From Rhizodiscina lignyota (Eukaryota; Ascomycota; Dothideomycetes; Aulographales; Rhizodiscinaceae), in assembly GCA_010015805.1 (NCBI GenBank), contig ML978131.1, positions 434,001 through 498,000 of the forward strand: a stretch of 64,000 nt of DNA, in the 5' to 3' direction. Every line of letters begins with the position of its first letter. Position 1 is the stretch's first letter. A program made the position numbers and the translations under genes. Positions 11,886 through 23,529 of this stretch are shown here, in pieces. Below the pieces are notes generated by a model. The model was not told the DNA's origin and searched no databases. It worked only from the letters and a program-made list of their open reading frames with translations.

Positions 11886-14266
11886 ATGGCTCTCGTTAAC
11901 CTACTCATCGTCCTTTCTGTTCTTATCGTTGCAACGCTCTGGAAGCGCTTCTCTCGCCGCGAGCAAATCCCTAAAGGGTTGAAGAAGCTCCCCGGTCCTA
12001 AAGGTATGATATTCATCTCCAGGGAATCTCCCCTCAAACCTCAATGGAGGGATCCGAAACTTATATCTCTTCTCACTTTAGGTTGGCCAATACTTGGCTC
12101 TGTCCCTGAAATACCAGAGGCGCTTGGATGGATCAAGTTCTCGGACTGGGCGAAAGAATATGGCCCAATCTATCAATGCAATCTCGCAGGAACAAACCAT
12201 GTCTGGATATCTACAGACCAAATCGCACACGACTTGCTGTCCAAGAAAGCGGCAATCTACTCTGACCGACCTCACATTCCTGCGCTCATTGATGATAATC
12301 GCACAAGCGCCCAGTATCTCCCCCTTCTCAGCAAGAACGGTATGTCCTCCACGCGCAATCTATCGAATCCGTTTCTGACACTCTGTAGAGGGCTGGACAA
12401 GACAGCGCAAGTTCGCAAGCAACATCATGCGTCACGCGGAGAGACTCAGCTTCAGTCATTATCCTGAACTTGAAGCCATACGTATGTGTGTAGAGCTCAT
12501 GATCGAGCCCGAACACTACAACCACGCGCTCGAATCCTTCATCGCACGAGTTACAAGCAGGCTTGCATGGGGTCACAGCGAGGCAAGCGACGAGCTTAAA
12601 CAGCGCGCGCGTGAGCTTCTCATTGGAGTTTCTCCAACTGGAGCCCTTGGTAATAAACTCCCACCCATCATGGCTCTTCCAGATTGGTTGTCGACTGCCA
12701 AGGCATGGGAGAGGAGGCGCGGAAAGACTGAGCGCGCATTCTTTAACATCATGCAAAATGATGTACGCCTAGACATGAATGAGAAACGCGCCGCACCGTC
12801 ATGGATGAAATTCTTCTTCGAGCATTCAGCCGCGACCGGATTTACTGGGGACTTGGAGGGCGCATATGCGGTAGGCATGCATGGCATTGCTGGTGCATTG
12901 ACAATTGCGGCTCCGATGCAAGCTTTCTGCCTGGCAATGTGTCACTATCCACAATACCTTGGCCAGCTTCAAGAGGAACTTGACCGAGTTTGCGGAGAGC
13001 GCATGCCGACTTTGGGAGATAAACCAAACTTGCCGTTCTTGCGCGCGATCATCCGTGAAGTTATTCGCTGGAGACCTCCCGTTCCCACTGGTGGGTTCTC
13101 GAATTCTCTTTCATTCCGTGCTTTCATGACAGCTAATATGATAATAGGTATTCCACACTACTTGATACAGGATGACGTTTACAATGGATACCACATTCCC
13201 AAAGGCAGTGTGATGCATCCTCTGGAATGGTGAGTCGTCAGACTTGGATTCCTTTGCTTACTGTGGCTTTCGCAATCCTTGCTGCACCGCATCCAATCGT
13301 AAGGTTTCCACAACGCCATGTGCGGGAGAGCAAGGACTAGCGACCGGCGCATGAATCGACATGCTCTCGAAATGGAATTTCGTCTCACTGCGCTGAAACT
13401 TGTTTCCAAATGTCGCAAACTTTATTTGCACCTCACGTTTTGCGCTGTTATGCGACAGAAATTTCGCTAACATCAACACCACGATTAGGGCTATTTCGCG
13501 CGACCCTCAGCAGTATCCTGACCCTGAGACATTCAACCCGCTACGATGGCTCGAGCCGGAGTACCCCACCTACAGAGAGCCGCTAACGCAATATCCGACC
13601 ATCCTCAACATGACACAATTCGGGTACGGCAGGAGGACGTGCCAGGGCCAGACGGTCACCGAAGCTGATCTTCTCGTCGGCATCGGATCTATCGCTTGGC
13701 TATTCAACATTTCGAAAAATGCGCAGGCGCCGCTGAAGAGCGAGCCGGAGCTCCCGCCTACCCCAGTCTCTCCCATGTCCGACGCCTTTGATTTGTCGAG
13801 CGACGAAAGCTCAGGCAAGGACGAAGAAATGGAGCAGAAGATGCGCAAGCTCAGAAGCAATAACAAGGCGTCAATTTCGTACGAGGAGCTGATTACCGGA
13901 TTGTCTACGCGTTCGAATGACGATGAGGAAGACGAGTATGTGGCGCGTATGCCCTGCACATTCCCTCCGCCAACGGAGGACGAGCTGCACGAGCAGTATT
14001 TCAAAGATCTGAAGAAGCAGCAAGATGCTGAAGAGGAGAAGACTCAGAAGACGCGCGAGGAAGACCCTACACTGCACTTTTCGACTCTTCTCATCGCTAA
14101 ACCCTTGCCCTTCAAGTTCAGCCTGACCGTCCGCAGCAGAAGTCGAGCTGAGAATGTCATGGGTGAATTTATACAGAAGAAAGCAGAAGGCGAGTTCGGC
14201 CCAAGCAGACAATACTGGGGTCCCGCTCAAGGCGCTGGCAAGGAGATTGGATGGGGCAAAGTATGA
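11886..14266 (+). CDS. Cytochrome P450 monooxygenase with a C-terminal acidic insertion
   Basis: Five exons (11886-12003, 12082-12339, 12389-13090, 13148-13229, 13489-14266) give 645 aa. An N-terminal membrane anchor (ALVNLLIVLSVLIVATLW) is followed by the KKLPGPKG hinge, pointing to the endoplasmic reticulum. The K-helix has EVIR (ExxR) and the PERF-like region is FNPLRWL. The haem loop is FGYGRRTCQG with Cys ~438. The I-helix reads HGIAGALTIAAP, so the usual acidic residue of AGx(D/E)T is Leu. After the L-helix (IAWLFNISKN) about 115 charged residues (~468-583) precede the normal C-terminal strand STLLIAKPLPFKF; this makes the protein ~110 aa longer than usual. Substrate is unknown. The fourth intron is 259 nt, long for this genome. 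The gene stands alone in a gene-poor stretch. Confidence 0.88.
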
Positions 14267-17200
14267 CACGAAATTGGAAATCCATGACCGAGAGACACAA
14301 ACGAACCACGACCCCGACACGACAATATCCAACCTCCACTATCTAAATTTGCAATTGATGCGTCACTGGGGTATCTACTTAGAAGTAGACCAGAGAACGA
14401 CACTCGAGCGACAGTATTTTCCATTTCATGGGCACTCCTGAAGAGGCGTTGTAATTGTTGAAGGCATTTGTTGAATTGCGAATGGGAAGTAGAAGAGTAA
14501 TGGAGCTGCTGTGCTTCGAATGCGCGCCCACGACACTCGTTCCACAACGCCGTCCGAGATACGATTTACTCTCATTTAGTATTTTGATACCCGCATCTGA
14601 CTGGAGGATCTCTGGATGGATTTCCTTTCATGGAGCATCGGTATCGCGACTCTCGTTGTTACCATCTGCTATGTATGCATGTGTTTTTAGTTCAAATGGT
14701 CAAGGTGAGGGCGGAGGCGCATGGTCGGAAGTGAACAGTATGTCATTGGTTCGGGGGATGGAGTACAGCGCTGTCATAGATATTTATATCAAAGGATGCT
14801 TATTGAAAATGGATATGCATTTTTCTCTCTAGCTAAAGCTGATGGACATCAAAACTGTTCCCCATCATGTGCTTTTCAGTCTGTATTGACCGAGTCAAAG
14901 GTGAAAGAAGTTGCTGATTTAGCATCTTTCAATTATACCAGACTCACTGCATTGGACTGCATTGAATTCTAGGACAACAATCACATCATACTCTGAGATG
15001 AGATCGAGTGGACGGCAAGGTGGCAAAATGAAGGCCCTTCCTCGTCCGAACTTCGCTACAATTCCGCTCTCAGTGAAGAGTCACGCGACAGCAACTTTAA
15101 TCACAGAGCTTCCGGCCGCAAAAATTCTGTAGGAAGAAGCCCCAGCAGCGGCACAGCAGCATCCCGGTGATAGGAAGCGTCACTGCGTCTCCACAGAGCC
15201 TCCAACGCAAGCCGCACTTTCATCTTGAATTCGCGGCCTTCCGGCCGAAAGCGATCCCTGTGTCAGATGTGGAGGCAGTCCTGTGAATGGCTTCATTTCT
15301 CGAGATACGGCCCAGTCATACGAAGTATCGATGTTTGTAAACCGCGACTTCCGTGCGATTCGTCGCGCGATTCGAAAGGTAGTTTTGAGGCGAGCTTGTG
15401 GAGGAGCATCATAGCTGAAAGAAAATTCTGAACTTATCCATATCCTCCTTCATTGGGGATCCGATTCCGGCGCTGCAGAATTCGCTTAAGTACAGGCTTG
15501 CCACGAAGAGATGTGATTGACGCGTTGATGCCCTCCATGGCGAGCTGGACATGCCGAAGCGAGCAGATGGGCACACGAGCATGGGTGTTTCCCCAGGGCT
15601 GAGCTGGGGCAGCGGTGCTTCCGCGACACTGGAGACGAGAGCAAGGTTCTATGTCAAGGCGGCATTAGAGAGATTTTTCTGGATAGAGCTTCTTGCGAAA
15701 TAATGGGTCATGAATTTATCAAGCAGTGTGGGTGGGAGGGAAAATGAAAGGGAACTGATCGGCGCCCAGGAAGGACAAGGGCAAGGACAGGGGCAGGGGA
15801 CGGGACGCGGCAACGGCGTTTGAAACACCGACCTTCCGGGCCAACCAACGTCACCTTTCGAAAACTTCCATCGGACATTGAGTTGATGTTTGCATACACA
15901 TGAGCAGATTCCTGCATGAGGCTGCCACGTTGCTGCATTGGGAATTGCTGAAGCGCTCTACAGTCCCATCAGCCACACGAGACACTCCCCAGCATTGGCG
16001 GCTTCTTGGTGGAGGATCGTGCTATGTAGGAAAGTGCGATATGTATGCCGAGTCGTAGGAAGTGCGAGGAGGAAGCTGAAGGATTCTGTTAGGGTTGAGC
16101 AAGTATGCAAAACGAGGGTAGTTGAGCACATTGCATATTCAATAGTACTTTCGGCCTGTTCTGCCTCAAAACTGGTAGAAAGGCGAGAGGCGCATTCATT
16201 TCTGTGGAACCCTATCCAGATCATCAGTGACAAAGATAGAGATATGACACTGCGATCCGCGCCGGAATGTTGCGGCTCTGCAGTAACAGTGGAGCTGTCA
16301 ATGCTGTCATACGTCTATCGAGATCAAAGCTTGATTTTGCTATATTTGAATCGCGGTGTTTGCGGTGCTCAAAACACCGTTGTAGATCTGGCGTTGCCTC
16401 ACTGCTACGAGGGGTTGCATATCTTCCATGGATATGGAGTATAGGCGAGCGAGCGAGCCATGGAGTTTTAACACCGACTGAGCAGCCTTGAACGCTTAGC
16501 TTATCCGAGTGGAGGTCTGGAGAAGGCCCAAGAGAAACAAGAAGCATGGCGATGTTGCGGCGACTTGGCATGTTATTCGTCAACTCTCTTGGGTCTTGCG
16601 TAACGTATGAAGAGCGAATAGAATTATTCCTCTCGAGAAATGGTGCCGCTACAGGAACGGCAAAGAGTGACCTCGTTCGCACGTGAGACTCAGAACGGGA
16701 AGCACTCGTGTGACTCTTATCAGTGGAGATCAGTGCGTAAAATTGCCTTCTGCCTTGCATCATCTGGCTTCGAGCTTCGGCCTCTCCGCACTGCAGCTGT
16801 CAAACCTGTCAACCACAATATCCCTGTGCGCTTGAAGGAAGAAGCGAAGGTGCATATCCGTGCTACAGCCGCCAGCGGGCCGGAAAAGGCGCTTCTTTCC
16901 AAATTACCCCAGTCTCACCCAAGTCCGACGCATGCGGGAGAAGTGGAGCGGCGGATGGTGGCTGTTGCATGGTGGCTGTAACAATGTGCATGGAGTGCAG
17001 CGTCAGCGGCGGTCGAGCGAAGGTGGCGGAAATCTAGTACCATGTAATTAGTAACCCGTCGGAAAGCCGTGACGATAGATACCGATTGGATAGACCTCAT
17101 AATGGACCATGGATGACAGAGCAGAGTCGCAGAACGTTAGGGTGAAAATGTCCAAGGTCGAGGCTCAACTCGATGGCTTATGTAGAGGACTTTCGAGGCC

Positions 17201-18084
17201 AGAAATAACTCGAGATGAAAGCTGCCAGAGAACAAAAGCTAAAGGGCTTTGGATTTATTCCCTGGTGCGATCCAACGAAATGAAAGTACAGTTAGAGATG
17301 AAAGTCAAACTTTGAGGCGCCACTACCATTTCTTCAACGACGGTCATTGACACGACAGACACGACGCATTTCAAAGAGCAGTTAATGCCAGTTATTCTCG
17401 ATTGAGCATTGTCTTATACATTTTGATAGATGGATGCATGGCCGAAGAGGAAGGATAGCACAATGAAAACCTCATTAGTTAAGAGATGCGAGTGGCGAGG
17501 GGTTGGTAAAAGTGTCATGAAATTGCGCATAGACCGCATCTGAAGAGAGAAAACTCAGGAGGCCGGGCCGAAGTTGAACCGAGTCTCCGTGTATCCTGGT
17601 ATCTGATCGCATCGTAGCGACAGAAGTGAGGTGGTGACAGAGAAGCATGTCGGTCATCTTGAGATAGGATTCCCTTCGACTACCGGCGCTGCGATCAACA
17701 TGGTCGAGAGAAATGCAGCTTATGGGGGACATTGAGACGGAGAGCATCGCGATAACGACAGGGATGGCAAGACGCGTACGAGAACTCACTTGAAAGCTTA
17801 ATTGTACACATCGCTGAAGTCACAAAACTAGAAAGCGGACGCAAAAGGCCACAAATGTCATTTATCCAATGACTTTTCAATTGTGTTCCCTTGGTGTACA
17901 GATCCCCGCCCACCGGCTGACTTGTGATTTCTAACGCCCCAAATGAGATGCAGGCTGTAGCATATTCCTTCGTGGTTGCACGAAATGCATCTCTCTAATC
18001 CTGTTCTTTTCTCTTCTCTTCTCAACTCTTCCCTTTCTGGGTCCGATTCTCTACCACCGCTCCATGATCTGTCATCAGAAGTAC
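14267..18084. other. Gene-poor 3.8-kb stretch between the P450 and PAL
   Basis: No gene was supported on either strand; open frames are short and show no domain or codon bias. A G-rich tract with quadruplex potential lies at 15779-15804. A C/T-rich tract occurs at about 18000-18050, just beyond the 3' end of the PAL gene. Confidence 0.5.
15779..15804 (+). other. G-rich tract with G-quadruplex potential
   Basis: Four G-runs (3, 4, 4 and 3 G) occur in 26 bases with loops of about 8, 2 and 2 nt. Three more G-runs lie 40-50 bases upstream (about 15729-15740). No gene is assigned here. Confidence 0.4.
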
Positions 18085-20519
18085 TCAAACTACCTCAAGA
18101 AGGGCATCGATAACCCTTCCATCCCTTATGGCCTCATAGATAACGCTTGCCCACATGCCAATGCTCTTTCTCTCCCGCTCCAATTCCTCCTCCACTACCG
18201 GATATCCAGCGGCGGACAAGTCGGTCGGATCCTCAATCAAGCCACGGAAGAAGGGGACACCTAGGTCCTTTCGCACGTGGGTGTACAACGCCTTTGATGA
18301 ACGGCCAAGATATGATGGCGTGATGGAGAGATAGTCATTGAAGAGTTCCGAGCGGATGGAGATGTATGTTGTGTGCAGAGCTTTGGAGAGGGACTGGCGG
18401 TAGGCGGTTATGCTTGCAAGGTTAAGCACGGGGGTGGCAGATGAGCTAGACTCAGCAGACGGTGCGGGAGTCGGAACAGTGGTGAGGATGTTGATCAACT
18501 GGCCCGAAATGGATTCCGCGGTCTTGTTGCATCGATCTTCAAGATCCATATTCGTAGTCGCGTTCCAGATGTCCGAAAACGCAAGTGCCATAGTACCTGT
18601 CACAGCAGTAGCCTCCCCTTCTGCGACGCAGGCATCGACCAAGAACTTCAATGTAAGCTTCGCGAACTCTGGCGCCACAGCGTCGAGGAAGCGAACGAGC
18701 AAAACTCGCAGATCCAGCGCCTGGCACGCGGCGAACAGATACGCGGCGGACATCATACTGAGCACCTCGACGCTTTGCTGCGTCGCGCGGCCAGCGATGA
18801 GAGCCAGCGAGTTCACTGCCTGATTGTGCATCTCCGCGCTCTGTACATTTGGCCCGAGTGGGTGATTGAGCCAGCCGAGCTCGCTCGCATACGATGCCAT
18901 GTTGATGTCCAATCCCTTGCAGGTGAACGACAGACTTGGGTCGTCTGCACACAGATTCGGCGGGAGACCGCGAGACGTTACCGGGTTGATCATCTCTGTT
19001 GCTTGGGCGAAGAGGATCTTTCCGATGTGCTGCAAGGCGTTGCGGGCTTTCTCGAGCGCCGAAGTGATGGAAAGAGCTTGGAAGTTGCCCCCATGATGAA
19101 TTGTCCCGTTGTCGTTCGGGTCGATGAGAGGATTGTCGGTAGTGCTGTTCAGCTCTACTGTCACTTGCTTGTACGCGAGTTGTAAGTCTTCCAGCAGAGG
19201 GCCGATCCACTGAGGAGAGGTTCGCAGCGCATATCGATCCTGACATAATCCAGAGATCTTGTTGTCGAGCTCGCTCGCCACCAGGCCCTGTGCAAGTTGA
19301 GAGCCTTGGAGGAACGACAGCATTGTCGCACTAGCATGCGTCTGGCCTTCGTGCGGGCGAGCAATTGAGATGAAGGGGTGGAATGACTCTGCAGTGCCGC
19401 GCATGGCTTCCACTCCCATCACAGTGAGAGCTTGTGAAAGTAGTGCGAGGTTGTTGGTTTCGTGAAGGGCTAGGGAGGCGACCGACGCAGAGGCAGCTGT
19501 GCCATTGAGGAGGCCGAGACCTTCTTTTGCGGCGAGAACCACAGGCTTCAGACCAGCCAGCTCGAGTGCTTCTGGCGCGGGGACGATACGGTTACCACGC
19601 TTCTTTCCAGTCCGTACGTACATAGAGGGATTGCCTTGCAGGACAGCAGCGACGTATGAGAGCGGACTGAGATCGCCGGAAGCGGAGATTGACCCGCGAA
19701 GGGGTATTACGGGAGTGAGATCTTGATCGAGAAGTGTAAGGATAGAATCGATGATTTTCAAAGAGACTGCAGAGTGACCGCGAAGCACAGAGTTGACGCG
19801 GCTGAGCATTAAACCACGGACCCAGGAAGTCGGCATCGAGTTAGACGTAATTTCGAAGTCATCTTGACCGCCGCCACCAATTGGTCCAGCAATGTCGGTT
19901 TGGGTAAGAATGCCAGAGTTTTGATGCTGGACGAGAGCACGTTGCAACGATATCAGGTTTGAGGTGCGCGTATCAGCGCTTCCGCCGAAGCCAGTGTTGA
20001 CACCTTTTGCAAATGTTAGACGAAACTGGTCTGGAGAATCTGAATTAATTAAGATGAAAAGGCGCACCGTAGACAAGATCGCCGTCTCTCAAGCGTGTGC
20101 CGAGTAAGTCTACGCCTGTTTCGATTCTCTCTAATATGTCGTCACTTCGATCGAGTTCAGCGCCTGCACCATATCTGTGACTAACTGTTAGCAAAGCCTC
20201 CTTGTCGAGTGCGGAAAGTCGCGGACGAATGGCATTAGAATTACCTCGAGACAGCAACAATGCTCGCAATGTCAAGACTCTCCCCGTCAAGGTTCACATG
20301 TTCGCCAGCACGGATAGAACGAAGCTTTTCATTTGTTCGACGAACTGTTTCGAAGAAGGTTGGATTGGGGGCTGAACGCAAGGGTGAAGCATCCCGGGTT
20401 AGTGGTGGCGTAGGCTCCATGGGTTGGATTTTGAAGGTCTCCTTTATCGTCGTTTGGGTAAGTGCTTGGTATGCGTGTGGAGTTGGAATGGTTGAAGAAT
20501 CCATTTTCCGCAATTGCAT
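18085..20519 (-). CDS. Phenylalanine ammonia-lyase (fungal PAL/TAL type)
   Basis: PAL deaminates L-Phe (and often L-Tyr) to cinnamate or coumarate. Exons on the minus strand are 20519-20245, 20174-20068 and 20003-18085, giving 766 aa, or 761 from the second Met at 20504. The catalytic Tyr is in VSRYGAG (Tyr ~93). The MIO prosthetic triad Ala-Ser-Gly is at ~235-237 in GSISASGDLSPLSY. The substrate-selectivity pair in ALVQHQNSG is His-Gln (~154-155), as in Rhodotorula-type enzymes that accept Phe and Tyr. VYG|VNTGFGG is restored exactly by the second splice. Length is slightly above the ~700-720 typical of the family because of an N-terminal extension. It stands alone, with no obvious co-transcribed partner. 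A TATATAG lies 263 bp upstream of the start. Confidence 0.95.
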
Positions 20520-20781
20520 CTTTGATGTTACCAAATGAAAAGGATGCTGTGTTAGATGATAAAAGTCCCCAGAGAGCTGAGGACTATCAAAGTTTTGAGG
20601 TCTCCAAATGAGGGCGGTGAGTGTGCGAGAATCCCTTGGATGCAGGTGGCTGCTGTGCGCCACTCAAAGAGGGAAAGAAGCAAAGAGGTCGAGGCACAAG
20701 CCCTCGATTGTGTTGGTGTTAAAGAAATATGTTCTAAGAATGTAGGATTGAAGAAGAGTTAAATGATATAGGAGGTGGTAC

Positions 20782-20788
20782 TATATAG
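20782..20788 (-). promoter_or_regulatory. TATA-like element (CTATATA) of PAL
   Basis: CTATATAG, palindromic, lies about 263 bp before the PAL ATG on the minus strand. Inferred from sequence only. Confidence 0.35.
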
Positions 20789-21444
20789 CAGGAGCGATGA
20801 GTCCTTTTGCACTTGCCTAGGTATCCACAACCGCGGGTTGCTGCTTCAGTGACGCGGTTTCCCGCATCCTCAATAATCACGCGGTTCATGAAGGATGCAA
20901 TAGCACAGCCACGCCTGTTCTCCGATTCTCAAAGATTGCCCAGAGATACCCACTGAATTTACGATTTCCCATCCGTAGCCTTCCCCACCGCGCGCCTGTG
21001 GTGCAAGTCATTGGGTACGGAGGATGGCACCTTAGCGCGTTTTGTTGAGCTGCGCGAGGCTCATCTGATGTCAAGGAGACCTTCCAGGGAGCACACCGAG
21101 GATAGCCGCCGCCTCCGACGACGTCAGTTATGAAGATACGGTATGCGTTGCTCGATCCGGGCTGGAATGCAGAGGATGACATTGTATAGAGTAGGACAGA
21201 TGAGGTCAGGAACGGCCGCCGACGCTAAGGTTCTTTGTTGATAGTGGAGCGCATGCGGCTGTCGTCGGATGCATGAGAGATTTCTGAGCGGAATTTCACC
21301 GATTCTCTTTGATATTGTCCAGGTCGTCATATTGGTTGAAGAGCTGATAAGGTGAAAAAGGTCTCCCGTCGGCGATTAGCGTCGGACTGCTCTCAAAGGT
21401 GCTCGAGGGTGACAAATTATGTTGAGCACGACCGACCTGAAAGA

Positions 21445-22225
21445 GTGCAGTACATACGAGTTTTACTCTTCAACGTAAGTGAGAGCATCTCTGAAGGCTT
21501 GATTCGACGTCATTTGGCTAGAAGTCGACTGGCTCGTACTGCTTCTATGAGCCTGATTTATCTCAATCGAAGAGAGGAGACAGGGTGGCCTCCACTGATG
21601 ATCGAAGAGGATGCAGTATATTCAAGTTTCCCTCTCCAACGCCAGCAAGAGTATTTCTGAAGGCTTGAATTAACATGCTTTAGACGGTATTTGCTCACAA
21701 TGCACAACTTTAATGAATATAACCTGTATAAACTTAAGAGGGGAAGTGCCTCAACGGTTCCATATTTCGCAGCTGTGGCTCAACCTGCACGTCACCTTCA
21801 AAGAAGTGAGGACTACAGCGATAGAATGGGGCAAGTATATCCACGTCTCCCCCTTCAACGTTGGCGAGAGCATTAATAAAAGCTTGATTGCTCTCAAATA
21901 ACCTGCATCATGTGATGGAGTATTTTCCAAGACCCATACTTTGCTCCGCCTGGCCGATAATCCGAGGGTAGTGCAAGATCTGGTGGTGTTGTTTGTCAAC
22001 TTATAGGTGTATTGTTCATGGCATTCATGGAATCGGTTCTTATATTCCGCATGTGTTTCACGGATATACCGCGGTAGCTAGAGAGGTTGTCTTAGGACCA
22101 GTAGACGCCCCATTCCAGCAGATGCGAGGAACTATAGTACGCGCTGCTTAGATCTATAACTTAATTTTTGCTCATCAGAGTCAATAGGAGCATATCTGAA
22201 AGCTTGATTGAATATACTCTAGACT
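21445..22225 (+). repeat. Four degenerate interspersed repeats with a conserved peptide reading
   Basis: Copies lie at about 21445-21515, 21611-21680, 21830-21900 and 22149-22225. Each contains a version of GAGAGCATCTCTGAAGGCTTGATT. Read in one frame per copy, they encode QYIRVLLFNVSESISEGLI, QYIQVSLSNASKSISEGLN, KYIHVSPFNVGESINKSLI and, with one stop, a related fourth version. Spacing is irregular (about 166, 219 and 318 nt). The family is not recognised. A decayed coding repeat or fragments of a duplicated gene are the likeliest origins. Confidence 0.6.
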
Positions 22226-22623
22226 GTATTAGTTGAAATGGCTTTGCTTTAACAAGCTTAACCGGTGTCGATTGGAGAGAATATATGCCTTGAAATATCA
22301 ACGTATGGTAGCTATCACTCAACTATTTCGTACCCTTCGAGACATTCTGGAATCATGGCAAGGTACTTTACCGTAGGCGAGGGCTAGGTAGTCTTTCATT
22401 ACAGTGCACATAGAACTGGAACTCATTGTCAGATATCAAAGAAGTCTCTTTACTTCCACGTATATATCGCGGAGACAGAACGCGCGAGATGAACCAGTGG
22501 ATCCCTCCGTCTTCCGGGGCCACAGTCCCGCCGGATGTATGAAACTATGTAATACACTGTAGAAGCCCCATCCCCGGGGCAGAACTCCCAACGCCATGAA
22601 TGTGTAAGTGGAAAGACAGTCAA

Positions 22624-23529
22624 TCAAGATGTCGCTGGAGCCGCGAACTTCGCCTTCCTCGCCTCCGCCTTGGCCTTGTCCGCCTCGTTCATCCATCCAC
22701 CACCCTGCCCACCCCTGCCCTCCCTGGGCGCACCACCGTCCCTCCTTCCACCCCGTCCACCCCTGAAGCCTCCTCCGCCACGACCGAACCTTCTTCCACC
22801 GCGCTCGCGCTTGTTGCCGCCCTGACGTCCCTCGTCGCCGCCGTCACGGCGCCTCTTCTGCGGGCGCTCGGACAGGCCCTCGTTCAGGACCCGGGTGGCC
22901 TCGTCCTGGTCGCCGAACTTCTGCGAGCGCTCGTGCTTCTTGATCGCCTCCTTGGCCTCCTCGGTGTCCTCGGTGAGGCCGAACTTCTTTGCGCGCGCGG
23001 CACGCTTCTCGAGCTCCTCCTCGTACGTGGTCTTGGCGAGACCCTGCGAGAAGTTGGCGGGAGGCTTGTCTTCCTTGTCTTCGGCGGTGGTGGCAGGTGC
23101 GGCGGCATCGTCCTGCTCGGCTGGCTCGGCGTCGGCGAGGGCGTCGGCGACGGTGGTCTGCTTGAGGTCGTTGGTCTTGGATGGGTCTTCGGCGGCGACT
23201 TGGTTGGGGACCTCGAGGGGATTGTTCACGCGGCCGACACCACCCGCTGCGACGGCTGCTTTGGCGGGCTCGGTGGTAGCAGTCTCGGTCGCTGGCTTGG
23301 TCGCGTCGTCGTCGTCATCCCAGTCAATCTCGTCCTCGTCTTTCTTCGCGGTGGTTGCGACAGTCGAGGTAGTAGTTGCGGCCGGCGCAGTGCCCGACTC
23401 CTGCTTCTTCGCATCGTCTTCTTGAAGACGCGCGACCATCTCGGCTTTCTTGCCAGTGTGCTGGAGAGAGCGTTCTTTGAGGAGCGCCTGAAGCTCGTCG
23501 TTCTTGAGCTTAGAGTAGTCTTGCGACAT
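22624..23529 (-). CDS. Tho1/SARNP-like SAP-domain RNA-binding protein
   Basis: A single exon encodes 301 aa. Residues ~4-38 are a SAP domain (YSKLKNDELQALLKERSLQH, then GKKAEMVARLQ). An acidic low-complexity middle with DEIDWDDDDD follows. Residues ~170-215 match the Tho1/MOS11 C-terminal region (RAARAKKFGLTEDT, then EAIKKHERSQKFGD). The tail is RGG-rich (GGGGFRGGRGG). This order is that of yeast Tho1 and animal SARNP/CIP29, which act in co-transcriptional mRNP assembly and export with the TREX complex in the nucleus. The long frame on the opposite strand is a by-product of the G/C-rich codons. Confidence 0.92.
   Translation of the reverse strand: MSQDYSKLKNDELQALLKERSLQHTGKKAEMVARLQEDDAKKQESGTAPAATTTSTVATTAKKDEDEIDWDDDDDATKPATETATTEPAKAAVAAGGVGRVNNPLEVPNQVAAEDPSKTNDLKQTTVADALADAEPAEQDDAAAPATTAEDKEDKPPANFSQGLAKTTYEEELEKRAARAKKFGLTEDTEEAKEAIKKHERSQKFGDQDEATRVLNEGLSERPQKRRRDGGDEGRQGGNKRERGGRRFGRGGGGFRGGRGGRRDGGAPREGRGGQGGGWMNEADKAKAEARKAKFAAPATS

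Larger units (their letters stand above)
20520..22623. other. PAL upstream region and repeat-bearing intergenic DNA, 2.1 kb
   Basis: It contains the PAL promoter (20520 to about 20800) and, from 21.4 kb, an AT-richer zone with four degenerate repeat copies (listed separately). No intact gene was recognised. Confidence 0.5.

Noticed and set aside
15938-16444. 168-codon plus-strand frame between P450 and PAL
   Set aside because: No motif, no start context, overlapping frames on both strands of similar length. Treated as noise.
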